The notes under the pieces: model-generated
Told to the model about the DNA's origin: nothing
What the model saw: the letters and a program-made list of their open reading frames with translations, nothing else
Database searches by the model: none
From: an uncultured Coriobacteriaceae bacterium
GTDB taxonomy: Bacteria > Actinomycetota > Coriobacteriia > Coriobacteriales > Atopobiaceae
DNA length: 5,895 bases
Reading direction: 5' to 3'
NCBI GenBank assembly: GCA_902766805.1
Contig: CACXFF010000187.1
Location: 1 to 5,895, forward strand
Made by a program: the position numbers and the translations under genes
In this document: in pieces, positions 1-4,902 of the stretch
How positions within the stretch are numbered: the stretch's first letter is position 1
Layout: every line of letters begins with the position of its first letter

Positions 1-713
1 ATATCGGAGACCACGCGCGAGAGCATGCGATCGAGCAGGCGCATCGGCCGGTAGTGCAGCGCAAAGAAGTAGATCATGAAGCCAAAGGCTCCGAACCCGA
101 TCATGGAGCGGTCGATGGGAGTGCGCGACAGGATGTAGTAGGTCTGCCAAACGCCACCCGCGATCATAGACGCCAGGATCACCGCGTAGCGCTCCACGTA
201 GATGCGCGGCGCGGTGGCCATCCGGTACGCGAAGATGACGATCGAGGCGATGAAGATGCCGTAGGCGATGATGCGGTGGAAGTGCTGTCCCACAAGCGGC
301 GTCATGGCCCAGTACGGCGCCCCGTCCACCAGCACGGACGACGTGTAGAACGCATGGCCAAACACCTGGTTGAGCAGCAGCTGCGCACAGTCGATCGCCA
401 CGGGCACGCTGACGAGTCGGAACGTGGACGCCCAACGCCGGTCGATGTGGCAGTAGTCATAGGTGAACTTGAGCAGCGCACACACCGTGAGGTCCATGCC
501 CAAATAGTACAGGTAGCAGCCGATGAGCGCGATGGGCTGGCTGTCCGACGCGATGATGACCAGATTGCCGAACATGGGAGGGATGAGCGCCACAAGCAAG
601 AGGTGGACATCACGGGCGATGGTCTTGGTCGCGAACGAGCGGCGCGCCAGATGCGCGCAGACCGCCAGTGCCACGATCATGCACACTATCACTATGCAGA
701 AACCCAAGCGCAC
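1..713 (-). CDS. Seven-helix membrane sensor protein, N-terminal part (HisKA_7TM-like), truncated by window edge
   Basis: The reverse strand is open without a stop from a GTG at 713 to the left edge, giving 237 residues with no end. The start is supported by GGGAGGGG about 7 bases upstream and an in-frame TAA shortly before it. I see seven hydrophobic segments at about residues 3-22, 37-56, 62-82, 97-117, 146-164, 175-195 and 203-221. They are followed by a basic amphipathic stretch (YRPMRLLDRMLSRVVSD, 221-237) typical of the linker into a cytoplasmic output domain. This layout resembles the N-terminal 7TM sensor region found before PAS, histidine kinase or GGDEF/EAL domains. Such proteins sense an extracellular or membrane signal and pass it to a kinase or cyclic-di-GMP module. 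The output domain lies outside the window, so kinase versus cyclase cannot be decided. It is divergent from murB. Coding is very secure; the family is a recognition by pattern. Confidence 0.85.
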   Translation of the reverse strand, partial: MRLGFCIVIVCMIVALAVCAHLARRSFATKTIARDVHLLLVALIPPMFGNLVIIASDSQPIALIGCYLYYLGMDLTVCALLKFTYDYCHIDRRWASTFRLVSVPVAIDCAQLLLNQVFGHAFYTSSVLVDGAPYWAMTPLVGQHFHRIIAYGIFIASIVIFAYRMATAPRIYVERYAVILASMIAGGVWQTYYILSRTPIDRSMIGFGAFGFMIYFFALHYRPMRLLDRMLSRVVSD

Positions 714-818
714 GGACGCCCCTCCCAACGCGCGAGTATCGCAAACCCTTATGGGTTATTTACAACAGTCCTGGGGGCCGCCTCGCCGTCAGGCTGGGCC
801 CGGAGCGGTATATCCCCT

Positions 819-844
819 ATTCTTATATAGCTTAGGGTTGTCAA
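819..844 (-). promoter_or_regulatory. Candidate promoter for the 7TM sensor gene
   Basis: On the minus strand a perfect -35 consensus TTGACA occupies 844-839. It is followed by the AT-rich run CTATATAAGAATAGGGG, which offers several -10-like hexamers. AAGAAT (824-819) gives a short 14-base spacer; AATAGG (821-816) gives 17 bases but is a poor match. CCCTA and TAGGG arms flank the TATATAAGAA core and could be an operator. The patch is the only AT-rich stretch in the region and would leave a leader of about 100 bases before the GTG start. The exact -10 is uncertain. Confidence 0.45.
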
Positions 845-1023
845 GGCGAAGAGCGGCGACGAAACACGCGTGCGGCAGGGAATGCGCACGCAAGCGTTTG
901 CCGCTGGGCTTGCGCTTACGCGTGCCTTTGGACCGCTGCCCCATCACTCCCCGCAGCCTCCTCCACTCGTCCGCGCCCTGCCGAGACAGGCAGGCGTCGC
1001 GCCAGCCAGAAGGCACGCGGAGG

Positions 1024-1059
1024 GCGCCTTGTGCCACGCGCCAAGAGCGCTAAGCTTAG
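1024..1059. repeat. Bulged stem-loop and adjoining 10-bp palindrome upstream of murB
   Basis: GCGCCTTG (1024-1031) can pair with CAAG-A-GCGC (1042-1050), an 8-bp stem with one bulged A and a 10-base loop. It abuts the perfect palindrome CTAAGCTTAG (1050-1059). No T-run follows, so it does not look like a terminator. It could be an operator or a leader structure in the murB 5' region, lying 50-85 bases before its start codon. This is seen directly; the function is unknown. Confidence 0.35.
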
Positions 1060-1093
1060 AACCCAACCCACCAGGCGCCGTGCGCCCGAACCC

Positions 1094-1099
1094 AAGGAG
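1094..1099 (+). promoter_or_regulatory. murB ribosome binding site
   Basis: AAGGAG lies 8 bases before the ATG at 1108 and fixes the murB start. Confidence 0.85.
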
Positions 1100-1107
1100 A
1101 CGCGAGT

Positions 1108-2031
1108 ATGTCCGACCAAGCCTTTGACCGCAACGCCCTCGCCACACGCCTGGGCACCATCGTGGGCGCCGAGCACGTCATCCGCGACGAACCCCTGAGC
1201 GAGCACACGACCTTCGAGGTCGGCGGTCCGGCCGCGCTTTTCGTGATGCCGGGCAACGCGGACGAGCTGTCGACCGTGCTCGAAGCCTGCCGCGAGGCGG
1301 CCGCACCGCATTTCGTGTTGGGCTGCGGATCGGACCTGCTCGTGGCCGACAAGGGGTACCCGGGCGTGATCGTCTCGCTCACCGAGCGCCTCACCCACAT
1401 GGAGGCCCACGACAACGTTTTGGTCTGCGAGGCGGGCGTGAGCCTCAAGAACGCCGCGGCCAAAGCCTGCGAGCTGGGCCTGGGCGGCCTGGAGTTCGCC
1501 TGCGGAATCCCCGGCTCGGTGGGCGGTGCCTGCTTCATGAACGCCGGGGCCTACGACGGCTGCATCGCCGACGTGTTGCAGGCCGTGGACGTGCTGCTCG
1601 CGGACGGATCCTTGGCCACGATCGGGGTGGACGACCTGGCCTTGGGCTATCGCAAGAGCCGCATCGCCGACGAGGGCATGGTGGTCATCAGCGCGGCTTT
1701 TGGCCTCACGCCGACCGACCGACCGCAGATCCAGGCCAAGATGGACGACCTCACGCGCCGTCGCGAGGAGAAACAGCCGCTCGAGCTGCCGAGCGCCGGC
1801 TCCACCTTCAAGCGGCCGGAAGGCTATTTCGCCGGCAAGCTCATCTCCGACGCCGGGCTCAAGGGCTGGCGGTCGGGAGGCGCGGCCGTGAGCGAGAAGC
1901 ACGCGGGCTTTGTGGTGAACGTGGGCGGGGCGAGCGCTGCCGACGTACACGCGGTGATCGAGCACGTGCAGGACGAGGTGGAACGCCAGTTTGGCGTGCG
2001 CCTGCAGCCCGAGGTGCGCTTCTTGGGATAG
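1108..2031 (+). CDS. murB: UDP-N-acetylenolpyruvoylglucosamine reductase MurB
   Basis: This 307-residue FAD enzyme reduces UDP-GlcNAc-enolpyruvate to UDP-MurNAc with NADPH, the second committed step of cytoplasmic peptidoglycan precursor synthesis. Family motifs are clear. HTTFEVGG (33-40) corresponds to the usual NTF-x-x-GG. LGCGSDLLV (71-79) is the FAD pyrophosphate loop, usually G-x-GSN, here ending in Asp. GIPGSVGGACFMNAGAYD (133-150) is the FAD-binding signature. YRKSRI (181-186) supplies the catalytic-site Arg. PSAGSTFKRP (228-237) carries the proton-donor Ser232, AGLKG (249-253) and VSEKHAGFVVN (261-271) follow, and PEVRFLG (301-307) carries Glu302. Length and motif spacing fit the shorter type II MurB. 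The start is set by AAGGAG 8 bases upstream. It appears monocistronic: divergent from the sensor, convergent with the flavodoxin unit, and followed by a terminator. No catalytic residue is missing. Confidence 0.96.
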   Translation: MSDQAFDRNALATRLGTIVGAEHVIRDEPLSEHTTFEVGGPAALFVMPGNADELSTVLEACREAAAPHFVLGCGSDLLVADKGYPGVIVSLTERLTHMEAHDNVLVCEAGVSLKNAAAKACELGLGGLEFACGIPGSVGGACFMNAGAYDGCIADVLQAVDVLLADGSLATIGVDDLALGYRKSRIADEGMVVISAAFGLTPTDRPQIQAKMDDLTRRREEKQPLELPSAGSTFKRPEGYFAGKLISDAGLKGWRSGGAAVSEKHAGFVVNVGGASAADVHAVIEHVQDEVERQFGVRLQPEVRFLG

Positions 2032-2062
2032 CGATGCCGACCTGCCCCGGCGCGCAAACGTC

Positions 2063-2095
2063 ACGAGCCCGCAGGTCGACGCTGCGGGCTCGTTT
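2063..2095 (+). terminator. Rho-independent terminator after murB, possibly bidirectional
   Basis: A perfect 12-bp stem pairs ACGAGCCCGCAG (2063-2074) with CTGCGGGCTCGT (2082-2093) around a 7-base loop. It is followed by a short T-rich tail (TTTCTCATT). It starts 31 bases after the murB stop. On the opposite strand the stem is followed by GACGTTTGCG, a weak U-rich tail. It may therefore also stop transcripts from the convergent flavodoxin gene, whose stop lies 43 bases to its right. Confidence 0.88.
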
Positions 2096-2137
2096 CTCAT
2101 TGAGGGGTGCCTGGCGTCTACCGGCCCTGGCCCTTCC

Positions 2138-2548
2138 CTATCCCACGATCTGACGGGCCCAGGCGGCCGCGTCAGCCAAGTCCTGGTCGTTTGGCCGGCC
2201 CTTGTGCAGGCCCTTGAACTCGCCCTTGCAGTGGAACTCGCGCTCGTCCATGGGGATGCCAACCTTGTCGGCCTCGGCCTTGACCTTCTTGTAGGTCGAG
2301 TTGAGCATGGCGGCCGAGCCGAAGTTCACGATCTTGCCCACCTTGGCGGGGTCGAGCTGCGCCACGAAGGCGCGCACCTCGGGGTCAATACTGAAGGCGT
2401 AGTAGGAGTTGCCGAGGAAGAGCAGGTCCACCGGCTCGCTGACGGGCTCGCTGATGGGCAGGGCCTCCACGCCCACGGCCCCCGCGACCGCCTCGGCCAG
2501 GCGTCGGGTGTTGCCGCCCTTGGTGTAATAGCGCACTGCGACGTTCAT
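2138..2548 (-). CDS. Small flavodoxin-family protein
   Basis: This is a 136-residue cytoplasmic protein with a flavodoxin-like alpha/beta plan. A beta strand (VAVRYYT, 3-9) runs into the loop TKGGNT (9-14), which fits the FMN phosphate-binding loop (usual pattern T/S-x-T-G-x-T). The next strand DLLFLGNSYYAF (41-52) supplies a likely flavin-ring-contacting loop, and KIVNFGSAAM (72-81) is the third core strand. The C-terminal block FHCKGEFKGLHKGRPNDQDL (105-124) is typical of short flavodoxin-family proteins. The likely role is FMN-dependent electron transfer; its partner is not known. The start has GGAAGGAG (2563-2556) 7 bases upstream. It is the second gene of a pair, 26 bases after the YciI-like stop. 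Residues 33-40 are a doubled SEPV from a 12-base tandem duplication. No redox partner is visible in the window. Confidence 0.85.
   Translation of the reverse strand: MNVAVRYYTKGGNTRRLAEAVAGAVGVEALPISEPVSEPVDLLFLGNSYYAFSIDPEVRAFVAQLDPAKVGKIVNFGSAAMLNSTYKKVKAEADKVGIPMDEREFHCKGEFKGLHKGRPNDQDLADAAAWARQIVG
2433..2454. repeat. Short tandem duplication inside the flavodoxin gene
   Basis: GGCTCGCTGA occurs at 2433-2442 and again at 2445-2454 with a 12-base period, encoding SEPVSEPV at residues 33-40. It is in frame and sits in the loop after strand 2, so it should be tolerated. Confidence 0.6.
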
Positions 2549-2574
2549 GACAAAGCTCCTTCCGTGGCCGCTGC

Positions 2575-2871
2575 CTAGCCGCCGAACTTCTCACCGCCGA
2601 GCAGGACCACGTTCATCCGCTCGACCTCAACGGTCTCCCACACCTGTTCGATGATGTAGGGCTCACTGGCCAGGTAGGCGTCCAGCTCGGCGCGGCCGGG
2701 GACGTCCAGGACGATCACGGAGCCCTTCATCTGGCCGTCCTCGTCCAAGAGCCCGCCCGCGCACAGCACGGTGCCCGGGACCTGCGCCATGTTGGCCAGG
2801 TGGCGCGGGCGCACCTCCATGCGCTTCTCCAACATGCCCGCGCCGTCGTGCGCGGTGATGACGAACTGCAT
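2575..2871 (-). CDS. YciI-like (YCII-related domain) protein
   Basis: This 98-residue single-domain protein has a dimeric alpha/beta barrel style. It shows family features in order: an N-terminal strand QFVITAHD (2-9), RPRHLANM with His24, CAGGLLDEDGQMKGSVIVLD (37-56) with Asp45 and the Gly-Ser turn, and SEPYIIEQVWETVEV (69-83). The last block corresponds to the usual D-P-(F/Y)-x-x-x-x-(V/L) segment, with Glu replacing Asp. YciI proteins carry a conserved His/Asp pair thought to be catalytic; the substrate is generally unknown and I do not assign one. The ATG at 2871 is chosen because AAGGAGG (2884-2878) lies 6 bases before it. A longer in-frame extension upstream to 3045 lacks family character. 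It is the first gene of a likely operon with the flavodoxin gene. Confidence 0.85.
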   Translation of the reverse strand: MQFVITAHDGAGMLEKRMEVRPRHLANMAQVPGTVLCAGGLLDEDGQMKGSVIVLDVPGRAELDAYLASEPYIIEQVWETVEVERMNVVLLGGEKFGG

Positions 2872-2877
2872 ACCGTT

Positions 2878-2884
2878 CCTCCTT
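2878..2884 (-). promoter_or_regulatory. Ribosome binding site deciding the YciI-like start
   Basis: AAGGAGG on the minus strand lies 6 bases from the ATG at 2871. It rejects the longer upstream start at 3045. Confidence 0.8.
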
Positions 2885-2919
2885 GTCTCGACGCTACGCC
2901 GGCGCCAGGGCCGGTTGCT

Positions 2920-2947
2920 TTGCGTTGGTAGTTTATCGCTCACGCAA
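2920..2947. repeat. Inverted repeat in the divergent yciI-like / phosphatase promoter region
   Basis: TTGCGT (2920-2925) and ACGCAA (2942-2947) are inverted arms around a 16-base AT-richer centre. That centre includes a minus-strand TAAACT (2935-2930), the best -10-like hexamer for the YciI-like/flavodoxin unit. The arrangement would suit a repressor or activator site over that promoter. No good -35 is visible at standard spacing. Confidence 0.3.
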
Positions 2948-2992
2948 GGCAGCTGCGCTACAGCCTGGCAGACGATGGGCGCAATCGTGACG

Positions 2993-2998
2993 TATGAT
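2993..2998 (+). promoter_or_regulatory. Candidate -10 element for the anchored phosphatase gene
   Basis: TATGAT matches the -10 consensus at five of six positions and lies 90 bases before the ATG at 3088. A weak -35 (CAGACG, 2969-2974) is spaced 18 bases away. Confidence 0.4.
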
Positions 2999-3074
2999 AG
3001 GTGGCCAAGGCAGGCGCCCGCGCGCCCGCGCGACAGTACAGGCAAGGCGGACTCGTGCCGCTACAGCATGCAGC

Positions 3075-3081
3075 AAAGGAG
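3075..3081 (+). promoter_or_regulatory. Ribosome binding site deciding the phosphatase start
   Basis: AAAGGAG lies 6 bases before the ATG at 3088. It supports that start over the upstream in-frame GTG at 3001. Confidence 0.8.
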
Positions 3082-3087
3082 CAGCAT

Positions 3088-4284
3088 ATGGCAGACACCC
3101 AACACAAGCAGGACTCCAACGGCCCGTCGCTCGTCGGCCTCGTCGTGGCCTTTTTGGCAGGCGTCGCCCTGGTCACTGGGCTGCTCGTCACCATGCCCAA
3201 GCCCGGCGCGAGCGGATCGGCACAGGGAGGCAGCGCCCAGCAGGCCGCCAGCCCCACCACTACCACCGAGACCGTTTCGAATGAAATAGCGACGCACTTC
3301 GCCTCGTGGAACCCGAACAGCCCCGCCTTGGCCGAACTCGTGACCTTCGTGCAGAGCGTGTGCGATCCTTCTAGCCCCAACTACCGTGAGCCGGCCGACC
3401 GCATCGCCACCTTCGACATGGACGGCACCATCATCGCCGAGAAGGCCCCCATCTACCTGGACTACATGCTGCTCATCCACCGCGTGCTGGACGACCCCCA
3501 GCACAAGGCCGAGCCCGACGTGGTGGAGCTCATGGAGAAGGTCCGCGCCGAGGCCATGAAGGGCAAGAAGAACAGCGAGTACAGCCCCGGCAAGCACATC
3601 GCCATCGCCCACGAGTTCGCGGGGATGACGCCCGACGAGTTCCGCGCGTACGTGCGCAACTTCATTGAAAACACGCCGGTGGTGGGCTTCGATGGCATGA
3701 CCTACGAGCAGAGCCTCTACAAGCCCATGCTCGAGGTCATCAGCTACCTGCAGTCCAACGGCTTCGACGTGTGGATGGTCTCGGCCTGCGAGCGCGAGGT
3801 GACCCGCGCGGTGGTGCAGGGCCTGGGCATCCGTCCCGACCACGTCGTGGCGACCGACGTGGCGTACACGACCACCGGCATGGGCGACGAGGCGTTCGAC
3901 GACTACACGATGGCTCAGGACGAGAAGGTCGTGCTCGGCGAGCCTCTGGATGAGCACGAGTGCGGCAAGACCGGCAAGGTGCTCGCCATCGCGCGCGAGA
4001 TCGGCTCCAAGCCGGTGCTGGCCTTTGGCAACAGCTCGGGCGACTACGCGATGCTCAACTACGCCGAGCAGAACGGCGGCATGGGCTTGCTCGTGATCGC
4101 CGACGACGAGGTGCGCGACTACGGCAGCGTGTCGAAGTCTCAGGAGCAGTACGACCTGGTGGCCAAGGAGTCGTGGACGGCCTTCTCCATGGCCAACGAC
4201 TGGACGACCATCTACGGCCCCGACGTGAAGAAGACCTCCCTGCCGGGCCTCGCGGCCGAGACGCAGCTGGCTCAGGCGGCCTAG
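3088..4284 (+). CDS. Membrane-anchored HAD-superfamily phosphatase
   Basis: This 398-residue protein has one N-terminal hydrophobic helix (about 14-36), a Ser/Thr/Ala/Gln-rich linker (about 39-66) and a large hydrolase domain. HAD motifs are complete. Motif I is FDMDGT (109-114), with nucleophile Asp110 and acid/base Asp112. Motif II is WMVSACE (229-235), with Ser232. Motif III is the Lys in CGKTGK (292-297). Motif IV is FGNSSGDYAML (313-323), with Asp319. A helical cap lies between motifs I and II. It resembles phosphoserine-phosphatase-like and phosphorylcholine-phosphatase-like HADs, so a Mg-dependent phosphomonoesterase acting outside the membrane is likely; the substrate is unknown. No lipobox Cys or obvious signal-peptidase site follows the helix, so it probably stays as a signal anchor. 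The start at 3088 has AAAGGAG 6 bases upstream; an in-frame GTG at 3001 lacks a ribosome site and would put a basic tail before the helix. It appears monocistronic with its own terminator. Confidence 0.9.
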   Translation: MADTQHKQDSNGPSLVGLVVAFLAGVALVTGLLVTMPKPGASGSAQGGSAQQAASPTTTTETVSNEIATHFASWNPNSPALAELVTFVQSVCDPSSPNYREPADRIATFDMDGTIIAEKAPIYLDYMLLIHRVLDDPQHKAEPDVVELMEKVRAEAMKGKKNSEYSPGKHIAIAHEFAGMTPDEFRAYVRNFIENTPVVGFDGMTYEQSLYKPMLEVISYLQSNGFDVWMVSACEREVTRAVVQGLGIRPDHVVATDVAYTTTGMGDEAFDDYTMAQDEKVVLGEPLDEHECGKTGKVLAIAREIGSKPVLAFGNSSGDYAMLNYAEQNGGMGLLVIADDEVRDYGSVSKSQEQYDLVAKESWTAFSMANDWTTIYGPDVKKTSLPGLAAETQLAQAA

Positions 4285-4307
4285 CGCTGACGGCATACGT
4301 TCGTCCA

Positions 4308-4344
4308 GAAGGGGCTCCGGCAGGCGTCGGGGCCCCTTCCTTTT
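4308..4344 (+). terminator. Rho-independent terminator after the phosphatase gene
   Basis: GAAGGGGCTCCG (4308-4319) pairs with CGGGGCCCCTTC (4328-4339) in a 12-bp stem with a single G-T wobble. The loop is 8 bases, and C plus TTTT follows. It starts 23 bases after the stop at 4284. It separates the phosphatase from the deformylase-like unit. Confidence 0.9.
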
Positions 4345-4423
4345 GGGCTGACCACATCGCCTCACGTCACCTGACAGCCCATCCACGATCCAGGACAGGC
4401 ACTCGTCCCCGCGGCGCGCACGG

Positions 4424-4429
4424 TACAAT
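4424..4429 (+). promoter_or_regulatory. Candidate -10 element for the deformylase-like / acyltransferase unit
   Basis: TACAAT matches the -10 consensus at five of six positions, in the context CGGTACAATGG, 38 bases before the ATG at 4468. I find no convincing -35 at 16-18 bases, so it may depend on an activator or an alternative sigma factor. It lies just after a strong terminator, which supports a new transcript starting here. Confidence 0.5.
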
Positions 4430-4467
4430 GGTCCCCGACCATCCCCGCACGGAAAGCGAGAGCTCGC

Positions 4468-4890
4468 ATGATCCGTCCCATCATGACCCAGCGCTTCTTC
4501 CTCCAGCAGCCGAGCGACACGGCCGACGCACGCGACGCCGCGGACAGCGCGGTCGCGCAGGACCTGGCAGATACGCTCGACGCCAAGCGCGCCAGCTGCG
4601 TGGGGCTCGCGGCCAACATGATCGGCAAGCGCAAGCGCATCATAGCGGTGCTCGACGGCGACGGGTCGGTCCTGGTCATGTTCAACCCGCGCCTGGTGCG
4701 CCAAGAGAAGCCCTACGCGACCGAAGAGGGCTGCCTCTCGCTGCCGGGCACGCGCCCGACCACCCGCTACGAACGCATCGTGGTGGCCTACGAGGACGCC
4801 CAGGCGCGCAGCCAACAGCGCCGCTTCCAAGGCTTCGTGGCACAGGCGATCCAGCACGAGATTGACCACTGCAACGGCGTGTTGATCTAG
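4468..4890 (+). CDS. Peptide deformylase-like protein, small single-domain type
   Basis: Peptide deformylases are cytoplasmic metalloenzymes that remove the formyl group from nascent N-formyl-Met. All three family blocks are present in this 140-residue protein. Motif 1 is CVGLAANMIG (44-53), motif 2 is EEGCLSLPG (86-94) with metal ligand Cys89, and motif 3 is QHEIDH (129-134) with ligands His130 and His134 and catalytic Glu131. In classical enzymes motif 1 reads GxGLAAxQ and the Gln helps hold the formyl oxygen; here that place is Met51. From memory, short deformylases of Firmicutes and related bacteria share this AANMIG form and the TTRY segment (98-101), so it is a known subgroup and probably not the main housekeeping Def. 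The ATG at 4468 has only a weak ribosome site (GGAAAG or GAGAG), but the N-terminus MIRPIM fits that subgroup. It overlaps nothing and is followed 12 bases later by an acyltransferase gene. Confidence 0.88.
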   Translation: MIRPIMTQRFFLQQPSDTADARDAADSAVAQDLADTLDAKRASCVGLAANMIGKRKRIIAVLDGDGSVLVMFNPRLVRQEKPYATEEGCLSLPGTRPTTRYERIVVAYEDAQARSQQRRFQGFVAQAIQHEIDHCNGVLI

Positions 4891-4896
4891 GGGAGG
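4891..4896 (+). promoter_or_regulatory. Acyltransferase ribosome binding site
   Basis: GGGAGG directly follows the deformylase-like stop codon and lies 6 bases before the ATG at 4903. It fixes this start and supports co-transcription. Confidence 0.8.
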
Positions 4897-4902
4897 TGCG
4901 CC

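Larger units (their letters stand above)
714..1107. other. Divergent intergenic region between sensor gene and murB
   Basis: These 394 bases hold no gene I can call with confidence. Going rightwards, there is a short hairpin AACCC-TTAT-GGGTT (about 745-758), then a GC-rich stretch, then an AT-rich promoter-like patch (809-844). After that come GC-rich inverted repeats around 864-925, a bulged stem at 1024-1050 and a 10-base palindrome at 1050-1059. The murB ribosome binding site closes the region. A short basic reading frame lies on the minus strand (946-789) and is discussed under findings. I could not identify a convincing murB promoter or a known riboswitch here. Confidence 0.7.

Noticed and set aside
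54..830. 258-codon plus-strand frame opposite the sensor gene
   Set aside because: The translation is His/Arg/Asp-rich without hydrophobic core or motifs, while the minus-strand frame gives seven clean membrane helices and a ribosome site.
916..2262. 448-codon open frame on the minus strand over murB
   Set aside because: It is antisense to a secure murB. Its translation is rich in His, Arg, Ala and Val with no recognisable fold, as expected from a GC-rich codon pattern read backwards. It also runs through the murB terminator and into the convergent gene.
3013..3035. Repeated GCGCCCGC units in the phosphatase leader
   Set aside because: Two adjacent 8-base units of low-complexity GC sequence are not enough to call a functional repeat or CRISPR-like array.
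2575..3045. Longer YciI-like protein starting at 3045
   Set aside because: The extra N-terminal residues lack family character and a ribosome site, whereas AAGGAGG precedes the ATG at 2871.
3001..3087. Upstream GTG start for the phosphatase
   Set aside because: It has no ribosome site and adds a basic, unstructured 29-residue tail. It also begins only three bases after the candidate -10. The ATG at 3088 has AAAGGAG at ideal spacing.
4345..4380. GGGCTG...CAGCCC inverted repeat after the phosphatase terminator
   Set aside because: The 6-bp arms are separated by 24 bases and overlap nothing functional; this is expected by chance in GC-rich DNA.
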